This document shows, piece by piece, positions 38,907-50,199 of a DNA stretch of 64,000 bases (positions within the stretch are counted from its first letter, which is position 1; every line of letters starts with the position of its first letter). Origin of the DNA: Cinnamomum chago (lineage: Eukaryota > Streptophyta > Magnoliopsida > Laurales > Lauraceae). Position numbers and translations under genes: made by a program. A model generated the notes under the pieces. The model searched no databases and was not told the DNA's origin. It saw only the letters and a list, made by a program, of their open reading frames with translations. The stretch is taken from NCBI GenBank assembly GCA_038049695.1, contig CP142456.1, positions 79,879,422 to 79,943,421 of the forward strand, given 5' to 3'.

Positions 38907-39815
38907 TGAAATTAATTAAACTCGATGAAGAAAAAATCCAGAAGATATTTCAAAAATGTTGAGTAGATTCCTTTAATGATTATCGTGATTTCAAAAAAAA
39001 AAAATTTAAGTGAAATCTTCAATTGGATTTAAATGAAAAGACACTCATTTTGAGATTAACCATTTACATGCTTTTCCAGTGAGATCAGTGCAAACTTAAC
39101 ATGGGTCTACTCTGGTAGTATTTTTTATGATTCTATAATTATGGATTTGTTTGTACAACATTGGGGTCCTATGTTTTATTGAAGTTTATATTTTCCCATG
39201 TATGTATGTACGTAGTAGTTTATAAACAACCCCACCCCATGCTCTAAGACGCGCGTATGATATAGGAATGGGATTTTTGGAATCAAAGAAAATTAGTTCA
39301 ATTTATTCCTCATCGACAAATAAAAACACTGCATCCAACTGCAAAAATTTGCACATGTAGAAAATTCAACTGGTTAATTTTTATGGCATCTCAGATTCCT
39401 TACACAAACACATATATATATATATATATATATATGGATCAACATTTCTTCTTTGCACTGGTTTTACATGTTCCTTTTCCTCATATTTACAAACATGGTG
39501 TACTTGTTGGAATTATGCATCATAAAAACTTCCCTTGCCTAATTCGTTGGATCACAGTTTGTGGTCAGTGGTTTATGGGTTACTCACCTCATCTCAATCA
39601 TCCTGGTTAGTGATTAGCCAGGTTAGGATGAGATGATTCATCTTCTTTTATCGCCCATGCAAAATACAATAATGCTTTTCAATCTAAAATTGGTCCCAAA
39701 TCTTAGATCTTCCAATAAATTATGTCTTTAATATGATGGGACATATTCCGGTTTTAGATCTATTTGAATTCTGGACATTGAATTATAAAAGCATCCATGG
39801 GTCAGAATTTCAAAA

Positions 39816-39925
39816 CTAGTGAGAGAGATAATGGATGTGGGTCCTTATTAGATTGTGTCATCATTGTTGAATCCTTGGTTAAACATCAAGAAAATCCTAG
39901 TGAGAGAGATAATGGATGTGGGTCT
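39816..39925 (+). repeat. Short direct repeat, 81-bp period
   Basis: A segment of about 29 bp beginning CTAGTGAGAGAGATAATGGA occurs at 39816 and again at 39897, nearly identical. It is a local duplication without gene context. Confidence 0.8.
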
Positions 39926-40232
39926 TGGCATCCCAAGTTTTACTTTTGTTACATACTTCATCATGAAACCACCACAAATTTCAACGTTAGTTTTCTAGAA
40001 GGGTGAAGACATTTCCCTATCAACTTATCCAGTTGTCATAACATGAATTTTAGTCACTAAAACAATTACGCCGACTCTGATTAATGCTGACCAAGATAAT
40101 ATCAACCCATTGGCTAGTTAGCCCTTGGATTGTTGTCCACTTTTTCTATCACTCATTTGAGTGCGAAGTTGTACTAGGCTCTCAATATCTATGAGCTGTA
40201 ATGCACATGAATGAATTAACGATGATTCCTTA

Positions 40233-40448
40233 GGGCACGTTTGTGTACAATCGAAGAGAAATGCGTTCCTCTTTCATTTGAGAAAAAGCATTTTTTTTTA
40301 CAGGGAGTGGTCGTACTCTAATTTATGTGCAAATAGGAAAATAATGACTGTGTCTTTATAATTTTCCACGGCAACTTATGCTGCACTGAACAGAAAGATT
40401 GAGCGAGAAAAGGGAAATATAGTTTCCTGAATTTGCACAAACATACCC
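40233..40448. mobile_element. PIF/Harbinger MITE, first of a tandem pair
   Basis: A 216-bp element with ends GGGCACGTTTGTGTACAA and, reverse complemented, GGGTATGTTTGTGCAAAT. It is flanked by TTA on both sides (40230-40232, 40449-40451). Its termini resemble those of the larger MITE at 16465, so they may be one family. Confidence 0.85.
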
Positions 40449-40451
40449 TTA

Positions 40452-40760
40452 GGATATGTTTCTTTTTTAAAAATTCTGATAAGGATTTGTCATGCTAGAG
40501 ATTTTTTGGACATAATGTAATAACTTGTCCCCTGACATTTAAAATGACATTTTTTCACCAGAATCCCAAATCCATCCGCCTAAAAGGTATCAAATGACCT
40601 TTTGAAATTCTTGGAATTTCACTCGCTATGCATTTTTTTTTAATTTCAAATGCTCCACTAAGAGGAGGGATTTTGAATTCAAAATGCAAGTTACAATTTT
40701 TGAAAAATTTAAAATTCTCCCAAACATGAATTCTTGGAATTTCAATAAAGAAATGGGCCC
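40452..40760. mobile_element. PIF/Harbinger MITE, second of a tandem pair
   Basis: A 309-bp segment starting GGATATGTTTCTTTTTT and ending AAAGAAATGGGCCC. Its left flank is the same TTA (40449-40451) that closes the preceding element; its right flank is TTA at 40761-40763. The inverted ends match less well than in the first element. It lies about 700 bp upstream of the WRKY gene. Confidence 0.6.
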
Positions 40761-41433
40761 TTATTCTCTTCAATTCTACTTTTACTTGTTTTTTAGGCTA
40801 TTTATTTAAAGGAAAATCTCTTTGACGATCTCTTTGCTCATGTTTAATGGTGATTCATGTTCTATAAAAACAAATACTGATATTTCAACCATAGTACGTT
40901 TGAATTGATGAATTGAGGGGAGAAAAAAAGCATGATTAACTCAAATTCCACTTCAATCAAAACATGACCGACCATTAGATAACAAGTCTCAAAAAAGTCT
41001 CAAGCAGCCAATACTCTTGTAGTAATTTAGGGTGGGTGTGATTTTGTAGTTAGGTTGCAGGAGTGGCACAGTAATTAGTAAGCCCACCATAAACATTACC
41101 TCCAAAAGTAGAAGTTTGCAGTTATTTGCTCCTCAGGTGGGTTTAATTGAAATGGAAGTTGAAACAAGATCCTCAAACGCCTGCTGCCCATGGTCTGAAC
41201 GATTTTGATTTCTTCATCAGGATAACTCAGAGTGGGTCCCACCAAATCAAAGGCTCACACCCTCCGCACGTTTGCACTCTTTTGGCACATTTGCCACTTT
41301 CCTCTGCAGTGCTTCCCTTTACGTGCCGTTCACGACATCTACTCTTTTGTACTCTCTTCCTCCCCTCCCCTCATGTGAATATTAGAACGTCGCCACCCAC
41401 TAGCCGCCTCACTTTCTTTATTACAAATCCCTG

Positions 41434-41445
41434 TTTATATATATT
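41434..41445 (+). promoter_or_regulatory. Probable TATA box of the WRKY gene
   Basis: TTTATATATATT lies 66-77 bases upstream of the WRKY start codon. It is followed by a pyrimidine-rich leader with a (CT)n run at about 41489-41510 that abuts the ATG. Spacing suits a short 5' UTR starting near 41465-41475. Confidence 0.55.
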
Positions 41446-41510
41446 CACCAAACCCCTCCTCCTCTTCTCTTTTTATCTACAAAACACATCTCTCTCTCTC
41501 TCTCTCTCTC

Positions 41511-44222
41511 ATGGAAAACTACCAAATCCTCTTCCACCCTTCAGCATCATCTTCTTCTCTTTCTTCTTCTACCCAACTCCCTCTCTTCTCATCCAACATG
41601 CAAAACTCAAATGTTCTCACCAACACAAATGGCAATTCAAATGGGTTTTGGGGGTTGAAGACAGAAGTTGATGTTACAAAATCAGATGCCAACAACACCA
41701 CCCCACATGAGACTTTTGTGGGGTCTCAAGATGAGGTGAAACAGGAGAAGAAGAAGGGAGAGAAGAAGGTTAGGAGGCCTAGATATGCCTTCCAAACAAG
41801 GAGTCATGTGGACATACTAGATGATGGATATAGATGGAGGAAATATGGGCAGAAGGCTGTGAAGAATAACAAACATCCAAGGTCAGTTGATTTTCCACTT
41901 TCTCATTCTTTTGCTTTTATTGATGGGGCTTCTCTTTGTGGGTTTGGTTGAAATCATTTCTTGTGTTCCTAACACCATTATCACATCCTTATCTCATTTC
42001 CTCTATAAAATAAAAAATAAAAAAATCACATCCTTATCCTTACATGACTGTGCAAAAAACAGATACCCACCCAAAACTGATGCTAAATGGAGAACAGTCA
42101 TAAAAATGATTCCCAGTTCCTAATAACAATCATCTCAATCTCAATATTATACCTGGATATATAGTAAACACGTGAGAGAAATATGAGAATACTATATTCT
42201 GAGGATTCTTATTTCTTACCATTGATTTCTCATTTCTAGCTCAAGGTACGTACTTACTAGATCAAATTAGAAGCATATTCAATCTAATAGAATATAGATG
42301 AGCTTTTTTTTTTTTTTTATCATATGTGCAATAATATCAATACATGCCCTTTGCATGAAGGAAATGAGACAGTATGAAAAAAAAAAAAAAAAAAAAAAAG
42401 AACCCCACTTAAAAATATTGCTTTATGTGAAACATAGGTAGCTGTAATAGATGAGAACCCAAGGGAAGAAGGCCTGGTGCAATTGCTAGTTTCTCTATTA
42501 GGCTGTGGAGGTTTAGAGTTCTTGGTAGTTGTTTGGATTGAGAAGTTATTTGCTTTGGGGTGGTTTTTGCGTGTAGGTTTGTTATACTTCGATGTGACAT
42601 TAATGTTAGAACAATTAATACATATTGGTATATGGACTTATCCTTGGATTTATTGATTTTGTAAGAAAGAAGAAAAGGGCTCAGTTTTTTCAAGCATTCA
42701 TGTAGACATGACCCTCTGGTGGGATTTCCTTAATTCTTTGATTGTTAATTTAGCACTAATTAGAAAGGTTTGTATATTAAGTCATGTGTCAAGCCATGTC
42801 TCAATCTAATATTCTCCCAAATCTGCATGAAAGATAAGCATGTATAGATAAAATAAAATATGGAGTTCACATGATATCTTGGTAAAACCTTGCCCACAAG
42901 GCCACAACCCTTCTTGTATCAGGATAAACATGAAATAGCTAGCACACATCCCGTTCACTCTTCCTGATATAGAGCTCTTGGCTTAATTTCTAATGTAGAT
43001 TTAGTCCAAGACGCCTTTTGTGGAGAGTAGAATTGAGAGAAATGAATAAGGCTTCGTGATTATTCTGATTTTTAACTTTCAATGATGAGTGCCGCGACCT
43101 TACAAATCTAATGAAGTTCATTTACCCTTGTTTAGCATCAAAGTTCTATCATTTCAGAGGTCAGCTTAATAAAAGAAGCAAAGAACTTAAAAGGGATTAA
43201 AGACATCTAAAGTTTTATACAAAGTAAATTATAAGAGATTATGACAATCAAGAAGAGCTTAAAAAGGATTAAAGACACTAAAAATCTAATAAAAACCAAA
43301 TCATAAAAGATTAGGACAATTAAAATAGGATTAGAAACTATGGGGATTATTTCCATAATTGAGTTACTTTTTCCAATAAAATCTAAGAAATCAAACTAAG
43401 AAAAAATGATAGAAGCTTTATAAACTTAGTCTTCTTAGTTCATTAATATAGGAAAATAAATTAAAATAAACAAATAAAAACTTAGCATTTCATAATTACA
43501 AACTATGTAAAGCCAAGAACACACATATACTGCACAGAATAATGGAATAAGAATTTAGAGGTGCTACATGGACATACGAGGGGACCGAACTGTAGCCCGG
43601 TCCCCCCCCCCCCCCCCCCTGTTCGGTCCCCCCAGTATGTCCAAGTGGACTTTTTCATAAGAATTATAAGAAAAGACAGATATGTAAAGTTTTCTTAGAG
43701 AATGAAACTTAAGAATAGGTTTCGACTTTTTTCAAAAAACTCTCAGTAGAGAAAAGAAAGAGAGCAACAGACCACCCCTTTTCATAAACTTCTTTACTCG
43801 AAGAATAAATCATCACAGAAAACCATGCATTGCAAAAATAAGTTTTGTATATACAAGACTGCATCATAAAAGAATAATAATTTCCATTTTAATTACTAAC
43901 ATTGATTTTCTTAGGTTTTAGGATTTAGGGTCTTCACACAAACCCATGTATATATATGCAAAAATAAGCTTTGTATAAACAAGATTGAATCATAAAAGTG
44001 TAATAATTTCTTTGTTATTAATATTGATTTCTCTTTGATTGCAGAAGCTATTACAGATGCACTCATCAAGGATGCAATGTCAAGAAGCAAGTTCAGCGCC
44101 TATCCAAAGATGAAGGCATTGTGGTGACCACTTACGAAGGAATACATACCCATCCAATAGAGAAATCAACGGACAACTTTGAGCATATCTTGAATCAAAT
44201 GCAAATATACTCTGGTTTCTAA
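41511..44222 (+). CDS. WRKY75: WRKY transcription factor, group IIc, WRKY75 type
   Basis: Two exons, 41511-41881 and 44045-44222, join to 182 codons plus stop. The phase-2 GT-AG intron splits the Arg codon just before SYYRCT, the conserved intron site of most WRKY domains. Residues 109-115 are WRKYGQK. The zinc finger is Cys129-X4-Cys134-X23-His158-X-His160 (C2H2, group IIc spacing). RYAFQTRS precedes the domain, and the C-terminus [15 protein letters not shown] is characteristic of WRKY75 and close relatives. The N-terminal region is Ser-rich with a basic KKKGEKK stretch (80-86). It is a nuclear DNA-binding protein for W-boxes (TTGAC core). WRKY75 in other plants acts in phosphate response, defence and senescence; that role here is inferred. 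Confidence 0.93.
43570..43642. repeat. Palindrome with poly(C) loop in the WRKY intron
   Basis: The left arm GGACATACGAGGGGACCGAA (43570 on) pairs with the right arm ending at 43642, whose reverse complement is GGACATACTGGGGGGACCGA. Between the arms are 'tgtagcccggt' and a run of 18 C (43602-43619). It is probably a small palindromic transposon, since similar 'gggaccg' wording occurs at about 12760 and 16380, but no target duplication was identified. Confidence 0.7.
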
Positions 44223-45884
44223 ATCATTGAACTTTCAAGAAAAGCATTGTTTGTATAGGAATATACATAACAATAATTTCGTCTGTTACTCCTCAAAGAT
44301 CAGATAAATTAGGGTATAGAAACTCCAATGGGTCTTTTGTTTGATGTAAACACTTGTAGTAAGGTTTTTAGTGTACCCTTCTGCTTATGAATTTTTTAAA
44401 TTTATATTTGCAATAACCCAACTCTTTGTGTTCCAAGCAAATTGATATTAAGTTTACTTAAAGGTCACAGTTTTGTGCAACGCACTTTTATGAAGAGAAT
44501 ATCTATCTTTATAAAAGAGAGAGAGTGGATAAACAGATGTTGGTGCAACATTTTTCATGATGCCGCAAAAAAGCATCACTTTTTTGTACTAGATTCTTTT
44601 TCTTTTATTTTCCTTGTCATGTTATAGCTCTATTATCTCTGATTAATGAAAACTCATTATAAAAAAATTCTACCTTTTCTTTATTAAAAAAGTGAGTTCT
44701 CTCTCTCTCTTGTGTGAATGCATATGTAAATACTACACGCCCATATCGTATCCTAATCACAACATTTTTTTTTTTTCAACATAAACCAAACTTTTAGTAC
44801 ATGCTTGTGCAATGAAATTTCTACATAACAAAGTGAAGTTTTTCATAGGGGTTTTACAAACAATAAACCAAAAAAGAAAGAAAAAAACCCGCTTAAACCA
44901 GAAAACAATGGCGGGACCCGAACTTCTAACATTGACACCAAAGGCCTTCCTATCTCTTCTTTCTTTTCTTTCTCTTTTTGCCTTTTTAACCATGTACAGC
45001 GAAAACATGGTTTGCCGGCTAATAGCAATATTATCAGTCATTTCTTCTTCTCCTCCTCCTTCTATTTTTTTCTTTTTACTCCTATTTTCCTCTCTCCTCT
45101 TCCCTTATCTATTTTCTTTCTTCCTCTTTCTCCACAGCCGTAATGAAACCCTAGCCTTAGATTACGTGTGTACATGTACAAATTTGGTTTTGGAGTTTCT
45201 GCCCAAATACGATAATGCTAGCCCGGCTTGAATCTCACTCTGGCTTCAAAATCCAATTTCAACCTTGACTTTGAGCCTAAACATGCATGGTCAAATGGGT
45301 TATATCCCATGGGCTAAGATATGCTCGTTCAAGCTTGGCCTAACCCAAGTTTCAAGATGCCTAGAGCTATCAGAGGGTTGGATTCAAATGGAAATCATCC
45401 ATTTCTGACCTCAAGTCAAGTTACAATTGAATAGTCCATGTCCATCTCCAAGTTTGACACATGCCCTAACTAGATTCGACTATGGATGTGTAGATTATAG
45501 GGCATCCATGAGCTTGCGAGTTTGAAAATGGCCAAAGCCTAATCACCGATTTAAAGCTCATTAACACACCAAAGTAAAGATCTCGATTGCAAAACTAAGT
45601 GTGAATTCATTAGAAAAGAATACGCTGTGTATCAAGAATATGGGACTTGGGGGATAGAAAGAGACATCTTGAATGGACTCATATATCATGTTTGGAGTCA
45701 ATCGCATGCCTCTAACCCCTTCATCTTTGGCCTACAAATTTAATGACTTTATATTAAAGAAAATAATTTGACCTTCGATCGAACGGTCTAATCCATTTGG
45801 ATAGATGAAAACTTGATGGGCCTAGTATACACTCGTGTATGCAGATGGTCCAGATGTATCATAAAGTCGTCCCCACTATGTTGT
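44223..45884. other. WRKY 3' flank, intergenic
   Basis: The first 150-200 bases are presumably the WRKY 3' UTR. The rest is AT-rich with a pyrimidine-rich stretch (about 44940-45130) that yields a hydrophobic open frame of no recognisable family. Nothing else seen. Confidence 0.5.
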
Positions 45885-45934
45885 CCCTCACCTTAATATG
45901 GTGAGAGGTAGATGCACATGAAATTTCATTCCCC
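45885..45934. mobile_element. Terminal fragment of (TA)n MITE family A
   Basis: Reverse complemented it reads GGGGAATGAAATTTCATGTG then 'catctacctctcaccata', matching the terminus of the elements at 6113 and 45957. Only one end is recognised. It abuts a (TA)n tract (45935-45956) that separates it from the next copy. Confidence 0.65.
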
Positions 45935-45956
45935 ATATATATATATATATATATAT

Positions 45957-46131
45957 GGGGAATGTTCATATGCATCTATCTCTCATCATAGGGTGAGAGA
46001 TGTTTCTATAAATGGGGGGTTTCAAGTACAAAAGGGGGATTTTAAGTACATAGGTTACTATACTTGAAATCCCTCATTTATGAAAGGTTCATTTACCCTA
46101 TGGTGAGGGATAGATGCATATGAACATTTTC
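45957..46131. mobile_element. MITE embedded in (TA)n, family A copy 2
   Basis: A 175-bp element with ends GGGGAATGTTCATATGCATC and, reverse complemented, GAAAATGTTCATATGCATC, both followed by a CTATC.CTCA.CATAGGGT block as in the copy at 6113. It sits between (TA)n at 45935-45956 and (TA)n at 46132-46154. It has no coding capacity. Confidence 0.8.
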
Positions 46132-46990
46132 ATATATATATATATATATATATAGCTTACAGCTACACCTGGAGATTTTCTCAAAAGTATTTGTTTTAAC
46201 GCAATCCACAAACAAGTGGTTGCCTTTTCCATTCATACTCCAGTTGGCAGTCTTATCTATTGTCAATGATCAGAAGAGGGAAGAACAATGGGACAATTTG
46301 CAACTTGCACACTGTGGTTTTTTCATTGAGAGATATATTCAACACCTTTTGGTTAGTGAAAATCTTTCTTTTTGGGTCCCATCTGATAATATTTTTGTCC
46401 CTTTAAGATCCTCAGTGGTCCCTATGGCCTCGTCATCGATGGTTCATGTTTGAGTCCCACTGCTAAATTGGTCATATAAAGGACATGTGATTAAAGATGA
46501 CAAGAGGGAAGTGAATAACTAATACTGATCAAGCACTATCATCTTTTACTGGGCTCATCAAAAGGAGCGGGTTACACAAGTTAGGCCGGTCAGCCCAACC
46601 CGACTCACATCTAATCCGGCTCATGAATACCTCTATTCCCTATGCCTCTTTTCACACCCAAAACACGAATTACTTATCTTTGGAAAGGAAAAACTAGAAA
46701 AAGACTTCTAATTGCTTGGGAGAAGACCTGCGGGGATAGAAGGCCCATCATCTTGCATCGGCTATTATATCTTCCGAAAGAACTAGAAGGCTTCTAATTA
46801 CTTTGGAAAAGATCTAGTAGGATAGAATATCCATTATTTTACATTTCATCAACATCTTTGGCAAATTTTGCATCATTTTCACCACATCATTTTAGGTTTT
46901 GATCTTCTCTCTCTAGCTCTCTCTTTAGGGATGGAAAAGGAATTAATTGTGTATTTTGATTGAAAAGGAAATCGGATACAGCTTTTCCCC

Positions 46991-47210
46991 TAGTTGTGAA
47001 GATGGAAAACCCTTAATTGTAGCTTTTCTGCTGCTCACACCTGCGGAAAACCCTCAATTGCAGCTTTTTCTTTTTGGAAAACTGAAATTTCCACTTTTTC
47101 ACTTCTTATAACGATGGAAAACCTGAAATTCCCACTTTTCCGCTTCTCATAATGGAGGAAAGCCTGAAATTTCCACTTTTCCACCAGCTACTTATAACTG
47201 TAGAAAACCT
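46991..47210 (+). repeat. Degenerate minisatellite, about 42-bp unit
   Basis: About five diverged units begin GGAAAACCTGAAATTTCCAC or close variants, followed by 'ttttccrcttctcataa'. Starts are near 47003, 47042, 47074, 47115 and 47156, ending with a partial unit. Unit length varies by a few bases, so it is an old array. Confidence 0.7.
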
Positions 47211-49612
47211 TGATAGGGGCCATCCTATTTTTATCATGTTTGGCTCAAATCTTTTATAGGGGCATCCAAAGTATATTTGGATTTTTTTTACTTTTACAAA
47301 TGACTTTTTTTATATTAAGATCTCATTTAGCACCTTAATTGACTGGAAAATGCCAATTAATTTTAGTTCTACATTCGAGAAATTTCACATTTTATTAGAA
47401 AAGGGCTGAAACCAAATTTTTAAAACATTGTTTCCAACAATGTATCAACCATTGCCAAAATCTGTGCATATCGAAAAACGTACTAGTTATTTTGGCCTTT
47501 TTCTTAAAACATTGATTTAGAAAATACAGCAAAGATATGGATTAGATATAGGAAGGGAATAGTAATACGGCAGGTATATAGATTTTACAAAGAAAAAATG
47601 AAATATTGAATACGATATGATACGTTGCATATTTTGAAGTACCTGGAGCTCTGGATATAATAGGTCTTGGGTCTATCATAGCGGCATGTTGATCAATTTC
47701 TTATATTCTATAAATTATTTTAAATTTCATTACACATTATTACCTCTTTTGGAGGATAATGGTCTTCCTGTTATAAGATATGGATCATAGGTAGATACCC
47801 ACCTAAGATAAATTAGGGTTAGAATCTTATTGTGATTATGTTTCTTAAATTAAGATGTTCCCTTCTATTTGTAGATACTTGAGATAAACAAGCCCCGCCC
47901 CCCCCCCCCCCCCCAAAAAAAAAAAAAAAAACCCACCAAGTGGGGACCAAACTATGAGTGTATGATTTAAATGCTAGTTAGTGCCCCTTCCTTCATAAAT
48001 ATCTTGCATAGTTCAGATATCTGTCATTTAAGTTTTTGGTAAGGAGAAGAATATTGAAATCAGAACAGTTGGAGAAAATGTGCCATATCAAATAATGTCA
48101 AAAATAAATAAATAATAATGCAACAATGAGTTGCACAAGAAATTAGAATATACAACTTTCCTCTCTTTAGTAAGAATTTTCTCATTGCACAAACACACTC
48201 TAAGAACTGACTTTTGTTATTAGGAGATTTCGCATTCCATAAATTTCTGTTTCATGGGTGAGTTCGAGGAATAAAATGGGTCATATTTAGGTGGGATCCA
48301 CTATAGATATATATATATATATAGAATTATACCCGCCCGACCACCTTACACGAGAATGTGATGGCACTTTCTAACACATCTACCATCCACCGGTTTACAT
48401 GAGCCCACTATGGATGATATATAAAACTCCACCAGCAAAGAAAGTCAAGCGCCCATCTAAATGGAAACGCAGCAGATGAACCCATATTTACCCATCTATA
48501 TAAGACCCACTGGCCCTAGTTGAAATATCCTTACCATCTATATGGGACCCATTAGGTGAAGATTTTCATGTCTTAGATTTCCTCAAAGAATCTATGGGTT
48601 TTATTATGTTCATCACATTTTCCATCAAATGATCCATTTTACGATGAGACCCACTCCTAATAAAGAAAAATTAAAAGATATGTCATATCGTGAAAGGCTG
48701 TTTATTTCAACTCGCATGGATTTTAATTATGCGTGCCCCGGCACTGTGGCGTGTCGCTCTTTAACTTAAGATTTCCCAGTGTCAAAACTAAGGGCAATGT
48801 TTGTGTGACCACTTTTTACTGTAGAGAAAACATAGCACGCGAAAGTCCTTTTGGGGGCACTAAAAGCCCAGTGTTTACTATCGTCGCTTTTTTCCATAGA
48901 AAAAACAAAAGAATCATTTGACTTTTTTACAATTCCAGGAAAAACCAATTCCAATGAAGTGTGGGTTTTCACATGTTCTTTTCCATAGAATATGAAAACA
49001 GTTGTCATCTACCCGATTTTCTGCTTGCAAACAAAAATGCACAAAGACGGTCTTACAATGTTTACATGACCAAGTGATGATCTTGTTTTTTGCTTTTTTT
49101 GAACATGGGGTTGTGTCCCAAGAAAGCCCACAAATAAACAAGGGTGACTTTATAAATGCCAATAATAGGGGGGTGTTTTTCTTAGAAGATGGCTTCACAT
49201 CCAAAATGGTCTTTCTCCACAATAGCTAGAAGCTAATTTATCCACTTATCCTAGCGACTTCATCTTGTTCTTAGCAGTCAACATTTGTGGAGATGAGTTA
49301 TCTCATCTCACAAATCAAATGATATTGGATGAGGTCAGGGATTACTATTTTCTTCTTTCCTTCTTTCTTTCTATTTTTGAGGATTTTACCGGAAAAATCC
49401 CCTAAGACTCGTTATAAGCCAAAAACGCCATCAATGTCTTATAAAGACTATAATGGTCTCAGGAACTTTGTTTGGTTTTTTCTTTTCTTTTCTTCTCTGA
49501 GTGGGGATACCCCTGATCCTTTTACTTTAAAAAGTCTCAAAACTCTTTTCCTCCATTTCATTCTTCTCCCATCTTCAATCTCTTGAAACGAATTGTCTAA
49601 TTGCCAAGGAGA
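47211..49612. other. Intergenic, no gene seen
   Basis: Contains a striking C17-A18-like homopolymer junction at about 47896-47932 and a (TA)n tract near 48308-48322. A GGGCAATGTTTGTGTGACC end-like motif at about 48790 has no partner identified. No coding region supported. Confidence 0.45.
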
Positions 49613-50130
49613 CTAAGACGATCTAAAACCATCATTCCCATCAAGGAATAGATTATTGAAACCACCATCATTCAAAATGTTGTTGTCAAGAAGGAAATCA
49701 AGATTTTGAAATGCAAAATGGCCGAAATCATCCAAGAAAGACGCCTCCTCAGTGAGAAACTCGCCCAAATCGCTACTCGTTGTCATCGACATCGGTGTCA
49801 TCTTCTCTTTTTGCATTTCCCAAATCTAACTCTCAATCTCTTTTACTGAAGAGGAAGAAGAACCAAATCTCTTCAACCGCATCCGTCGGGCTGCCGGACT
49901 CCGCAAAACTTCTTTCCAACCAAAGAAGTTGCAGGTCCCGACTCCACCACCGCCTTCACCACCTTATCGTCCTTACCCTCGTCGTTGCCCTCTACCAACT
50001 CCCTCCTTCCACCCCATCTGACCCCAACAAGCACATCTTCCCCACCTACGGCAATGCTGCCGCCCTCTTCATTCAGATGGGTGCCTACCGTAGCGGCCCA
50101 TTCGCCTTCGCCGTCATCGGCCTCGCCCAA
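49613..50130 (-). pseudogene. Broken gene remnant, possibly AP2/ERF-like
   Basis: Two minus-strand open pieces in different frames look coding. The upstream piece (50130-49873) is rich in G-starting codons and acidic residues, and ends near GKKFCGVRQ. The downstream piece (49816-49613) has an acidic, aromatic tail with SFLDDFGHF and NLDFLLD. KKFxGVRQ is how many AP2/ERF DNA-binding domains begin (KKFRGVRQRPWG), and acidic DDF-type tails are common in ERFs. The rest of the AP2 domain cannot be seen and a stop intervenes. It is a pseudogene or a misread; the family call is tentative. Confidence 0.3.
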
Positions 50131-50199
50131 ATTAGTGTTGTAAACGTGGATATCCCTATCCTTATTAATGCTGTGAGCGGGGATATCTCCGCCCGCTAA

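Noticed and set aside
41147-41671. 174-residue open frame upstream of and overlapping the WRKY exon
   Set aside because: It runs through the promoter, TATA box and CT-rich leader in another frame. The WRKY frame starting at 41511 is confirmed by domain and splice phase.
44812-45231. 139-residue hydrophobic plus-strand open frame
   Set aside because: The hydrophobicity comes from a pyrimidine-rich stretch; there is no conserved motif or gene context.
49780-50199. 139-residue plus-strand open frame with C-rich third positions
   Set aside because: The reverse strand shows G-starting codons typical of coding sequence, which explains C at third positions here. No family recognised on the plus strand.
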